Assembly: GCA_954871525.1 (NCBI GenBank)
Contig: OX940866.1
Span: 12,175,001 to 12,239,000, forward strand
Origin: Parietaria judaica
Taxonomy: Eukaryota; Streptophyta; Magnoliopsida; Rosales; Urticaceae
DNA: 64,000 nt
Reading direction: 5' to 3'
The notes beneath the pieces are model-generated. The model saw only the letters and a list, made by a program, of their open reading frames with translations, was not told where the DNA came from and did not search any database. Of this stretch, positions 21,437 through 32,589 are shown piece after piece (positions within the stretch are counted from its first letter, which is position 1; every line of letters starts with the position of its first letter). Made by a program: the position numbers and the translations under genes.

Positions 21437-24171
21437 TGTTGGACATGTGTGTCCTTAAACAAGATATTTTATCCATTTGTAAAAGATTATGACAAGTCGT
21501 TGAATAAAAATGATGCTTATTATGATAATCTTATTATAGTTTCTGGTAGAGTAAAATGGAATGTTTGATCCTTAGTTCATAAAGGATGCAATTATGTATT
21601 ATTATCACAACAGAGTCAATGTGAAGTAGAATTAATAATCATAATAAATGAACTTAAAATGTCCGTGACCTGATTAACTGGGTGGGAGCCCATTAATCGT
21701 ATAAGGTCATTAATGTGACTAAGTGACAATCCTATTCTGGATTTTGTGTGTGTCACACTCACTAGAAGTGCATTAAATTTGAAGTGTCTTCATACTGGAC
21801 TGGACCTGACTTAAACTCCGGAAGTTATCATATAAGACCGTCACTGATAACTTGGAGTTGAGTCACTAGTAGATGATCAAATGGATATTCGATCTAAGTC
21901 CTGAGTGATCTTGAGTCCGAGCTGCTGGTTTGATTGTTCTTTGATTTAACCGTTGAAGGACACAATATATTACCGTTGTTCCCAACACTAATATTTTGGG
22001 AGCATGATAGTCAAGCAGTAAGGGTAGCTTGGTCACATGGGCATCACACAGCTCTTGTCAGAGTCATGATGATTCCCTTGGTTGTCGGTGGTGAGAAGTG
22101 AGAGGTACCCGTGCTCAACTTATGAATCGAAACCATAAGTGGGTTACTCATAATATTACTGACTCAGTTAAGGATGAAAATGCAATGAGGGGCATAACGG
22201 TAGAAACCGCCTCCTCGTGTGTGGATCATCAAGTGAAAGATCAATAACCCGAATTAGATGGTATCAATGGACACCATGCTGTAATTAAGGGAATAATATA
22301 TACTGTATCACTAAAGAGTGCAACCTCGGGTTTATAGTGGAATAACACCGAGGTTTTACGAACACCCTAGCAGTTTGTTGGAGCTTAAGTGATATGGGTC
22401 CATGATCCCCAGGATAGCTCCGTAACGGGTGATACGTATGTGATAAAAACATTTGAAATGTTTTTAAGATCATTTGGCAAGACTCATAAAACTGAAGTTT
22501 GTGACAGACATCAGATAGTTTTATCAGTAGCGTGGCAAAAGTACCATATCTTGGTAACTAAATTTAACTGACAAAATAAAGTAGAATTTAGATTTTTTGT
22601 CAACATGAAAGTTGTTGAAAATTAAATTATAAGAAACTTTGCTTTGGAACCTAGTCGTTTCGACATAAGGTTTGTGATTTAGAGAATTTCTAAGTTTGTG
22701 ATCGTTTCGGTAAACTATGAAATTAAATCACATGTCACGAATTTAAATGATGGTGTGTCACCATGACATTTAAATGTGTGATATTGAGATCAGAGAATAT
22801 TAATATAATTTAATTATTCGAATTATATTATTAATATATTATTAATAATTATTCAATAATTAATAAATTTATATTAATATGTAAATAATATATTTTTATA
22901 TATTATAAGTGTAGAAATCGAATTGGGCCTTGGAATGTGGATCCATACACATTCGAATGGATAGACTTTGGTCTTTCCATAATTGCAGCAAAAGTACCAA
23001 ATGTTTTGGTATTTGAGAAAAACCCTAAAATCAATTTAATCCATTGGATCGGTTATGATTTAATATCAACCGTTGTATTAGGATATTGATGAATTCGAAA
23101 TTAATAACTTGGTGACCAAGTTTTGATTTTCAAATTTTATTAATCAATTGTATCCGTTAGATCGGTCTAAGATTTAATCTTTACCGTCGGATTAGAAATT
23201 AATTAATTATATATATTTATATTATTTTTTGAATTATAGTTTATGGATAAATTCGAAATTGTTTTTATTAAATCTTTTAATATTTGATTTTATCCTAAAC
23301 TAATTTTATCCATTAGATCGGTTTAAAGATTTATCTCAACCGTTGGATCAAGATAATATTAATTCGAATTTTAATATATATATATATAATTCGAATTTTA
23401 TAAAGATAAGAAGATAAGATTGGATTTTTGATTTTATCCAAATCTTTCTTATTTAATTAAATCCCTTATTAATTATATCTATTGGACTTAGATAAGATTA
23501 AATCTAGACCATTGGATTGAGATAATTAATTATATTTAATATATAGAATTCGAAATTAGGGAGGAAATTTCTCTAATTAGGTTACAGTCCGAGCCTATAA
23601 ATAGGAGGCTCATTCTACACATTTCACCCACCTCTCCCCAAAGAAAAATTTGAACTCTCCCTCTCCCTTAGGGTCTGCAAATTTTCTTTCTGATCTCTCT
23701 TTCTGGTTCGGCTTAAGAGACTTAGTTCTCCGGAAGGTTAAAAAGAACCATCAGTTTAAATTTTGCGAAGGAGTCCTGCCGGCGAAGCCCACGCTTCGGT
23801 ACGAGGATTCCAGGAGAATATCTCGGAAGATCACGGGAGTTTCCCTCAGCACCGGCGGAGCCCTGCCCGATTCAGAAAGCGCAGCCGGAAGTCGTCATTA
23901 GAGGTACGGCCTTATGCATTGGGTTAATAAATGCAACCATTTACTGCTTTCTATTTATTTCCTATAATGACTAGATTATTAATAATGATTTATGAATATT
24001 AAATTGCATAATATTTATCAGATCTTGTTGTATGGTTATTATCCGATATCCGGACCGTTGAACGGATAACAAGTTTTTTCCGCTTTAAAATAATTTTTTA
24101 AATGTTACCCGGACGGTTCGGAGGTACAATTCGTGATAATTTACACGGAATTCGAGACGTGATTCCCATCA
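21437..24171 (+). mobile_element. Solo LTR (2.7 kb) inserted between Copia gag and pol
   Basis: Starts TGTTGGACATGTG and ends GATTCCCATCA, with the exact 5-bp duplication GTTTG at 21432-21436 and 24172-24176. Removing it with one GTTTG restores the Copia frame (LMF joins AEQEVSLD). A TATA box (TATAAATA at about 23596) is followed by a C-rich leader, as in an LTR promoter. The middle is very AT-rich (22.8-23.5 kb). No coding motif or second LTR is present. Copia or Gypsy origin is not decided. Confidence 0.85.
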
Positions 24172-24176
24172 GTTTG

Positions 24177-27100
24177 CCGAACAGGAGGTGAGCCTGGACA
24201 GACAGGAAGACGAGGAGAAGATCCTCGTAGGCGAGAGAGACGCCAAGCCCGGGGGAGAGACGATCAACGAGCAGATGGACCGGGAAGGCGAGTAGCCCTG
24301 CCCGGAGAAGATCACCAGCGAGACGGTACACCTGATCGAGGACAAGGTTATTGCTAACCTCCTCGTAGACGGAGAGCAGAAAGTCTCTACCGATGTCTGG
24401 TACCTAGACAATGGCGCGAGCAACCACATGACAGGAGATCGAGCTAAGTTTGAAGAGCTCGATGAGAAGATCACGGGGAGCGTGAAATTTGGCGATGGCT
24501 CAGTCGTCGAAATCAGAGGCAGAGGGTCGATCCTGTTCGTCTGCAAGAACGGGGACCAACGCCTCATGACCCAGGTGTACTGCATCCCAAAGCTGAAGAG
24601 TAACTTCATCAGCCTCAGACAGATGACGGAGATCGGCAACACAATGGTGATGTCCGGCTCCTATTTAAAGATGTGGAACCAAAGTGGCAACCTGCTAATG
24701 AAGGTGAAGAGAACGCCGAACATGTTTTACAAGATTCTCCTGGAGATATGTCAGCCCGTCTACCTAATTGCGTCCCTAGCAGACCCGGCCTGGTTGTGGC
24801 ATGCAACACTTGGGCACGTAAACTTTTACGTGCTCAAGATGATAGAAGAGAAGGAGATGGCCTTTGGGGTTCCTAAGATTGAACACCCCAACCAGCTATG
24901 CGAATGTTGCATGATCGTGAAACAGGCTAGAGTGCCATTTCCGATCAAGGCCAAGTTTCGAGCAGAACAACCTCTCCAACTGGTGCATGCAGACCTCTGT
25001 GGTCCAATCACTCCAGCAACTCTAGCCAGAAGCAAGTATTTCCTACTACTTGTTGACGACTACAGTCGTTGGATGTGGATCTACACGCTCAAAGAGAAGA
25101 GTGGAGCCTTTGAAGTCTTCAAGAAGTTCAAGAGACTCGTGGAGAATGGGTCAGAACACAAGATGAAGGTCATGGGAACAGGCCGGGGTGGAGAGTTCAC
25201 ATCCCAGCAGTTCGGAGAGTTTTGCAATGAGGAAGGAGTTGAGCGCCACATGACCGCACCGTACACTCCCCAGCAGAACGGTGTAGTGGAGAGACGAAAC
25301 CGGACAGTGATGGACACAACACGGAGTTTGCTGAAGAGCATGCAAATCCCGGTGAGGTTTTGGGGAGAAGCAGTTGGACACACGGTCTATTTTCTTAACC
25401 GTTTGCCAACAAAGGCGCTAGGAGAGCTTACTCTTTACCAGGCGTGGTATGGGAAGAAGCCCCACTTAGAGTACTTGAGAGTGTTTGGGTGCACCCCACA
25501 CGTGAAGACTCTGGGTCCCCATCTCAAGAGATTTCGTGTTCAAAGAAGAAAAGAAGTGGGATTGGAGCGAAGAGAACGGTGACTCAGTTGAGTTCGAAGT
25601 CGAATGAGAAAAGGAAGAAGGGGTTGCCGAGCAGGATGAGCCAGAATAACCCAGTTCGGGTGTAGCATTGCCCAGCCCGACTACTTCTAGTCTGGGAAAT
25701 TCCAGTCCGGGTACACCCAGGACTTCCCAGCCCGAGCAGAACCTGCCCGTTCAGCTCGGGAGATTCCTCGACAAAGGATGGCCCAAGAGGATTTTGTCCC
25801 CTAGCAGAAGTATACGAAGATGCTCAGGAAGTGGAGATGAACCTAGAAGAGTTGTCCTTGTTGTGCGCCGAGGAGCCAGCCAACTACCATGAGGCAGCAA
25901 GCGAGCAGGAATGGCTGGAGGCAATGAAGAAGGAGATGGAGTCCATCGAGAAGAACAGGACATGGGAGCTCACTGACCTGCCCAAATGTCAGAAGTCCAT
26001 TGGTCTGAAGTGGGTATACAAGCTCAAGAAGGACACCGAGGGGAATGTCCTAAAGCACAAGGCAAGGCTAGTTGCCAAAGGCTACGTGCAGAGACAAGGA
26101 GTCGACTTCGAGGAAGTCTTTGCCCCCGTGGCGAGACTGGACACGATCAGACTCATCCTAGCCCTAACAGCTCATCGAGGTTGAGAGATTCACCACATGG
26201 ATGTCAAATCGGCATTCTTAAATGGTGACCTCGAGGAAGAAGTCTACGTTATTCAACCTGAAGGTTTTGGCATCAAGAGCAAGGAGCAGAAGGTGTACAA
26301 GCTCTCCAAGGCTTTATACGGGCTACGTCAAGCTCCAAGAGCGTGGAACATACGCCTCGACAAGAGTTTGAAAAGTCTTGGATTCACAAAGTGCTCCAGG
26401 GAGCACGCAGTGTACATGAGGAGCATCAAAGAAGAAGTTCTGGTCGTCGGAGTATATGTGGACGACCTGATAGTCACTGGATCCAGCGCAGGAGGCGTAG
26501 AAGGATTCAAGAAGCAGATGATGGCCGAATTCGAGACGAGTGATCTCGAATTACTTTCATACTAACTCGGCATCGAGGTGGACCAGAAGAAAGACTGCAT
26601 CACACTGAAGCAGTCGGCCTACGCGAGGAAGATCCTTAAGCAGTTTGAGATAAAAGGATTGCAACCCGAGCAAATACCCAATAGAGGCGAAGCTGCAGCT
26701 CGGGAAGGATGCTGAAGGAAGAGAAGTAGATCCCACGGAGTAGAGACGTGTGATCGAGTGTCTCAGGTATCTTACTCACACCCGGCCAGACATCTCACGC
26801 GCAGTTGGGATAGTTAGTCGATTCATGGAAAAGCCCACAAGCGCACACCAGCAGGCTGTAAAGCACATCTTGCGCTACGTGAAGGGAACGACGGACTACG
26901 GGATCCAGTACTGAAGAGGAAGCGGAGAAGAAGAGCTAGTCGGCTTCACTGATAGTGATCTGGCCAGTGATATTGATGATAATAAGAGTTCCAGAGGGAT
27001 GGCGTTCTACCTCAACGGGAACCTGATCACCTAGCAGTCTCAAAAGTAGAAGACTGTAGCTTTATCCTCATGCGAAGCGGAGTTCATGGCAGCAACCGCA

Positions 27101-27420
27101 GTAGCGTGTCAAGCTATGTGGTTAAAAGGGATACTGAATGAAGTGACCAGAGCCGAGCAGAAGCCAGTTACACTCTACGTGGACAATAAGTCCGCAATAG
27201 CACTGATGAAAAACCCTGTGTTTCATGGTCGGAGCAAACACATAAACACTCGTTATCATTACATTCGCGAGTGTGTGGAGAAGCGGAAGATCATCGTGGA
27301 GTTTGTCAGCACGAAGGAGCAGCTGGCAGACATACTCACCAAGGCTCTAGCAAGAGTTAAGTTCGTGGAGATGAGAGATCTACTCGGGGTAAATAACCTC
27401 GAACCAAGTCAAGCTTACGG
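24177..27420 (+). pseudogene. Copia pol: protease, integrase, reverse transcriptase, RNase H
   Basis: Order and motifs: protease WYLDNGASNHMTG at about 24400; integrase zinc region HATLGHVN ... CECCMIVKQ; integrase core VHADLCGPI, then GTGRGGEF where family members have an Asp (a GAC to GGC change at 25181-25183 would remove a catalytic residue), and QQNGVVERRNR; reverse transcriptase with HKARLVAKGY and the active site YVDDLIV (about 26454); RNase H with VALSSCEAEFMA and YVDNKSAIALMK. Nonsense codons include TAG 24293, TGA 26182 and TAA 26563. About 25 residues are missing near 25525 with a frameshift, and another frameshift lies near 25770. The element cannot encode an active polyprotein. 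Confidence 0.92.
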
Positions 27421-27427
27421 GGGAGAA
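27416..27427 (+). promoter_or_regulatory. Polypurine tract of the Copia element
   Basis: The run acgggggagaat lies directly before the 3' LTR, where plus-strand priming starts in LTR retrotransposons. Confidence 0.75.
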
Positions 27428-27954
27428 TGTGAGTTTAAGCCTGACTTGGCTGAACTGAGACTAGTAGAATCTCATACTAGCAGAACGGAGCCCAACAGAA
27501 TGAAGACTAGCATGATGAAGACGGATAACAAGAATGACGGACATAAAGTGAGACAGAGAGAAAAGAAGACGAGCTGGATTGCTCAATCACAGACTAACAG
27601 CTCTGTTCGGATAAAAGCCTAGCAGCTCTGCTAGTCCACGCGAGAATTCAATGGAGCTATTCCTGGAAGGTGCCAAACTTGAGGAGCAAGTTTGGGGATT
27701 TGATTTAGCTTCCTGATTTGTTAGGATTCGGTTGTGATTGTAGAATATTTGATTGATTGTATTTTAGGAAGTTTCTTTTTTCTTGATAGGGTTAGCTATT
27801 GCCCTCCTATAAATACTAGTGTTAGTGTTTATTTTTTGTAACTCAATTATTGTATATTTGCCTTCGAATTAATCAGAGAAAATCTTTCAACCAAATTTAT
27901 TTATTGCTGTTCTTCGTTGTTCTTTGGCTACAAATCATTTAATTGGAACCAACA
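27428..27954 (+). repeat. 3' LTR of the Copia element
   Basis: Begins TGTGAGTTTAAGCC and ends GGAACCAACA, like 5018-5545. By eye the two differ at about 40 positions, mostly substitutions in the first third. Confidence 0.9.
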
Positions 27955-28421
27955 CCCTTAGGGGTGGGGTGGTTTAAACCACCCCCTTAAAAAAAAATGG
28001 GTATAATAATACCTTTTTTTTTATGTAAATTCATACAAAATTTTAGTTAAACCCCCCTTAACTTTTACTAAAATTTTAATATAATACCTTCAAGTTAAAT
28101 TTGTGACAAAAAATTATATCTAACCCCAGTACATAATTCCTAGTACATAATTCCTAGTTCGGCCAGTGCGAAATCAAGTAATAGCCTAATTGAATTTCTT
28201 TGCATATGTGCTTGTCGTATGAATCATGATCTCACGTCAAATTATGTGTCTCTTATATGCGTGTGTGTGTATATATATATTATATAAAAGAGACACAAAT
28301 TTTTATAGATGTTCGTTTCATAAATACGATAAAATTTGTACTGTCTTGTGACAAGCTACCCCGCTTTAACAAATATTGCATAAATCCGTCATTGTAATCA
28401 ATTGTTGGAACATATTTTATG
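27955..28421. other. Spacer with dispersed repeat
   Basis: No gene. 27962-28160 is related to 3508-3670. A (GT)n(AT)n run lies at about 28260-28284. Confidence 0.5.
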
Positions 28422-28429
28422 GTACATAC

Positions 28430-28793
28430 TAGTCCCCAAAATCTTCCCACCGGGTTAAACTCGGATATCCAAATTTTTTTTAAAAAAAACCCGGATACGG
28501 ATATATCTGGATCCGGAAACACCCGGATTAGGATATATCTGTATCCGGATATTACGCAACCCGGATATCAAAATATCCGGGTTTTAAAAAAAAAAATTGA
28601 ACTGGGCCGTTGGATCATCAAGATCAACGGTCCAGAAAATAGATTTAATTAAAATAAATAAAAAACACTAACCTGGATCCGGATATATCCGGGATTTTTT
28701 TTCCCGGTCCCGGATATATCCGTATCCGGGTTTTTAAAATAAAAAAATAAAACTAAAACCCGGATGGGTTTTTTGTATACATTTTGGGGACTT
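28430..28793. mobile_element. Second non-autonomous hAT element, filled with GGATATATCC/CCGG repeats
   Basis: The termini TAGTCCCCAAAAT and the complement AAGTCCCCAAAAT form a near-perfect inverted repeat. The exact 8-bp duplication GTACATAC lies at 28422-28429 and 28794-28801. The 364-bp interior consists mainly of ggatatatccg, ccggatatcc and ggatccgg motifs in both orientations. No coding sequence. Its organisation parallels the hAT element at 4135-4690, but the repeated motif differs. Confidence 0.85.
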
Positions 28794-28801
28794 GTACATA
28801 C

Positions 28802-29087
28802 ATATTAACTATTAATTTAGTATCCGATTCTATACTAGTATTTCCAGTAAAAGTATATATATACACAAACCTCACGTCAATATATATAATCCACGGATAT
28901 TACAACAACCATAAATTCAAAAAAGAGAGTACAAACGGATATATATGACAACGGGGAATTAGGGTTCAAGAGATCTAATACATAATGATCACTATTACTA
29001 TAGCTAAATTATCAACAAAAGCGGCTCAAAAACACAACAAAATATGCACTACATCTACAAGTATCAAAACAGAAGCCGAACTTCTCA
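28802..29087. other. 3' flank of the amino-acid transporter gene
   Basis: AT-rich, probably the 3' UTR and downstream spacer of the minus-strand gene that follows. No other feature. Confidence 0.5.
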
Positions 29088-30627
29088 CTAGTTCGTTCTC
29101 TTGAGGCTTTGGACGAGCAACTTCGAGGACGAAACCGTCCCGAGAACCCCGAGGAAGAGCCCTATGCCTATGAACCCCAAGTTCATGACAAGCACGGGCC
29201 TTGTGATCCGGGACCAGCAGATCTTCACGTAGAAAGCGCAGGGAAAGACGACGCAGATGGCGACACTGAGGAGCGAGCCCGTGAGGCCGAGGACGTGCTC
29301 AAAGTAGGGCACGGAGAGAGCGAGAGCGAGGATGAGCAGCACGAGGGCTGAGCCCACCAGCCCCCTCGCTGCGGCCCTGGCCCTGGGCCCGGTGGAAGCG
29401 GGGAGGCTGTGCTCTAGCTGGGCCGCGAAGGGCGCAAACTCGAGAGCATACTTGGTCATCGGTGTCAGAACGGTGGCCCACACCGCAAGCTTCGTCGCCA
29501 GGGCACCCCGGGGCATGCTCAGCGTGATCTGCGGGCTGATCTCAGCTCCGAAGAGCTTGGCTCCCATGAAGGCGAGGATAGTGTAGAGTGTTGTCACTAT
29601 GGTGAAGCTCACTATAGTCACCTGGCAGAGTATCAAATTCAAAGCCATGTGAGTTACGATGCACAAAAGGTTAGTTAAGAATCTTAAAATGAAATTTGGA
29701 CCATAAATTTCAACAGATGAGATAGTACGACTAGTGTAATCTACTTATTATATATAGTAAAACTTTGATAAACTAATTCTGTTGGGACAAGAGCAATTAT
29801 TATTTTATAGAGATTATTAATTTATCGAGTAATAAATTAGTATATTAAGTATGGCTGGGACTTACAAAAATATTATTCAATTAAATTTATTAATTTATCG
29901 AGTATTAATTTATAAGAACAAATAAGTTTAAAAAAAATGATGCATATATTCGAAACACGCACAAATATTTGTGAGAAGCAATTTAGGACATCATATGAGA
30001 TGTAAAGTTTTTTTATTTTAAGAAAAGGGGTAGTTAGCGGCATAACCTATAGAAGTATTTTTTTTTCTTCCAAAGAGTAACTATATATACTCTTGTTTTA
30101 ATTTTAACGGACAAAGTTGCCAAACTCGCATGTCGTAGGCCAAAATAGCGGGTGTAAAAAGTACTTGTGACATGCTCACTATTAGAGTTTGATAATTTTG
30201 TTCAATAAAAAGAGTATTAAATTGTTATTTAAAAAAAATTCGTACCTATGCTACTAATATCCGAAAGAAAAATGATTCGGTGGCGCAACACACACAATCA
30301 AACTATAAAAAATTAAATGAGACATAGATTCGTCGTTGGATTCCGAGCGGGTGCAACGAAGTCGCCAATAGGATAGTTAAAACCCGCCTTGCGGATTCTA
30401 TCCTCGACATGTGGTCGAGGGAGTGCCCGAGGTGGCTTGTACACGTCTTTCAAAGGGATTTATCCCTCATTTCGGTTTAACGAGATTTATCCAGTTTTCA
30501 AAAAAAAAAAAAAGCACAAATATTGCGTCAGCACCAAAAGGCGGCCATTAAGCGTCCTGATAAAACACGTAACATGCACGCACAAAAGAGAGAACAATAA
30601 TCCATTGTAAATATGTGTAAATATATT

Positions 30628-30659
<32 letters not shown>

Positions 30660-31822
30660 CCTTTTTGAACTTGGAGGGGTCTCTCATGGCTACGTAGAGA
30701 TTAGGGAAGACGATATGCCCCGCATAGCTGAAGATATAAAGGCCCGAAATGGCAGGAATCTTATGAAGCTGAAGAGCCGGGATTCCGTGGTCGGCCTTCA
30801 CTCCCCCAAAGATGGCCGTGGCGGCCACCGAGGCGAAGATGATGGCCGACATGACAATGCCTCCGAAGGAAAGGAAAGAAATGGAGGAGAGGTTCCGGAG
30901 CCAGAGGCTCGGGAGAGCCACGAAGACCGCGAGCGCCGTCAGGACCTGCGCCGTCGACAGTCCCGCCCACCGCAGGTTGATGTGGAGCCCCGCGAAGGCG
31001 GAGATGAGGTTGTCGTGGAGAGAGATGGTGTAGGAGACAAGGGTCATGAAGATCTCCAAGTAGATGAATGTGGCGACGATGAGCCTCCCTTTGGGGCCAA
31101 AGGCTTGTTGCCCTATGTCCGTGTAGCTCCGGGACTTGGGGTTGTTCTCGAGGCACTTTCCGAGTACGAGGGTCGAGTAGGCGCAGACCACGCCGAGGCC
31201 GATCAGAAGGAAAACTGAGGCCCACCCTCCGTTTTCTAGGGCATAAGGTGTCGATAACTGTCCTAGCCCTGTAACACAATTTAAAACTCAGTAAAAATTA
31301 TAACCTATTCAATAAAATAATATTTTTATGGTCTTAAATTTAACTAACATTATTAAAAAAAATCTCAATAATAATAATCTCGATAATACGAGTAAATTCT
31401 TTAATCTCAACAATATTAGTTTATAGAAGTTCTAAGTGAGTAAAAATAAATTATTTATATACGTTCGTCACAGAAACAACAGTTAGTTTATAGTGAATCT
31501 CGGTGGAGGGTATGGGTAGCTTACCGATGAGCATTCCGATCATGTTGATGACGGCGTGAGAGACGTTACTATTAGCATCACCGTGGTGCAGGGTGACCCG
31601 TTGTTCGGCTGAGTTTGGCGGCTGCTGATCATCGTCGACAGTGCTTCCTACTTCACACTTGCAGTCCCGCGTGTGCTCCACACAAACGTGGCATCTCGCC
31701 CACAGTTGCTTGGCAGCCATTTCCGCACCACGCACGGACTCGCTCGCAACTTGGCTTTGATGATTAATAATGGAGCACCGTGATGATCTTTCAGCTATGG
31801 CTTTGCATATTTTGCTCCCCAT
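29088..31822 (-). CDS. AVT1: Vacuolar amino-acid transporter, AVT1-like (amino acid/auxin permease family)
   Basis: Three exons on the minus strand, 31822-31525, 31268-30661 and 29621-29088, give 479 residues in one frame with GT-AG junctions. Residues 1-85 are a hydrophilic N-terminus with a Cys cluster (CHVCVEHTRDCKC). The Aa_trans domain follows from about residue 88: INMIGMLIGLGQLSTPYALE, later FSYAGHIVFPNLYVAMRDPS, and many hydrophobic segments (about ten membrane spans) to the C-terminus. AVT1 proteins exchange protons for neutral amino acids at the tonoplast. Start ATG 31822 is preceded by a TATA box about 80 bp upstream. Both introns carry copies of the same dispersed repeat. The donor of intron 2 lies at the edge of a (TA)n(TG)n microsatellite. 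Family call is firm; paralogue is not. Confidence 0.92.
29757..29920. repeat. Dispersed 'ttatcgag' MITE-like repeat in intron 2 of the transporter gene
   Basis: Contains aactttgataaactaattctg, gttgggac, ttatagagattatt and ttatcgagtaataa, shared with 1733-1852 and, in reverse, with 31303-31433 and 54655-54812. Borders and superfamily are not resolved. Confidence 0.5.
30628..30660. repeat. (AC)n(AT)n microsatellite at the intron 2 donor
   Basis: On the minus strand the donor reads GTATATATATATAT and then (GT)n, so the conserved donor positions +1 to +6 are part of the microsatellite. Confidence 0.85.
31303..31433. repeat. Dispersed 'ttatcgag' MITE-like repeat (reverse) in intron 1 of the transporter gene
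   Basis: Reverse-orientation relative of 1733-1852 (aataaaataatattttt, taacatta, atctcgataatacgag, caatattagtttatag). Confidence 0.45.
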
Positions 31823-31902
31823 ATTCTTCTTCTCTTTTTAACCTAAGTTCCAGAAGCTTAGGAGAAGAGACTTTACTTGTGTATATGCACTGAGTTTTGG
31901 TG

Positions 31903-31914
31903 GGCTATATATAG
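31903..31914 (-). promoter_or_regulatory. Candidate TATA box of the amino-acid transporter gene
   Basis: CTATATATAGC on the minus strand, about 85 bp upstream of the ATG, the usual distance for a plant TATA box with a short 5' UTR. Confidence 0.45.
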
Positions 31915-32519
31915 TCGATTCTAGTGCATGAATTTGATCTTAGTTTGTGTAAGAATCTAAAGACACAAAAGAAAATGGAGGAATATTTCTTCACACATTG
32001 ATAATGGTACACGTAATATTCACTCGCTACAATTTGTGAGCATCCTTCTACACTACTAGTTCGATTCGATACTATTAATTTAGTACACGTAAGAATTATT
32101 TTGATGTACTAAAAAAATGATGATGATAATAATGAGAAAGATCGAGTTATAAGAAACAAAGTAAAGAAAATGAGTTTATGAGAGATTGAAAGCATTAACA
32201 ATGTGAAGTTTGTAAGCAGCAAAGTAACGTTTGGATCATCGATCGTACGTTGGCACAAGATTTGTTTGTTTTGTTTTAATATAATATAAAATATTATTCT
32301 GACTACTAAAGTAATATATATATCATGGAAGTGAGCTTCCTTTATTTTAGGGTAACGAGGTTTCCATGCTTGATAAAAAGTGATTATTATTCTCTCAACG
32401 TTCGAACTATACATCATGAATCATGATTCATGCCTTCATGGGGTTCTGCTTTCCTTGTTTTTAGGGAGACACGAAGACCTAACCAAAATGTGGATTTCAT
32501 GTTTACCCTTGCATGCATG

Positions 32520-32521
<2 letters not shown>

Positions 32522-32583
<62 letters not shown>
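32522..32583. repeat. Compound (CT)n(AC)n microsatellite
   Basis: About 14 CT units followed by about 16 AC units, with no interruption. Confidence 0.95.

Positions 32584-32589
<6 letters not shown>

Larger units (their letters stand above)
5018..27954 (+). mobile_element. Ty1/Copia LTR retrotransposon, degenerate, split by nested insertions
   Basis: Two LTRs of about 527-528 bp (5018-5545, 27428-27954), both TGTGAG...CCAACA, bound the element. A primer-binding site for initiator Met-tRNA follows the 5' LTR, and a purine tract (gggggagaa) precedes the 3' LTR. Gag, protease, integrase, reverse transcriptase and RNase H occur in that order, which defines Copia. Removing the insertions 5863-20753 and 21437-24171 (each with one target-duplication copy) leaves about 5.3 kb, a normal Copia size. 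By eye the LTRs differ at roughly 7-8% of positions, so the element is not young. The target duplication is unclear (acttt versus ccctt). Multiple stops and frameshifts make it inactive. Confidence 0.92.

Noticed and set aside
30613..31218. 201-codon plus-strand frame opposite the transporter exon
   Set aside because: Antisense shadow of AVT1-like exon 2, which has clear Aa_trans motifs on the minus strand.
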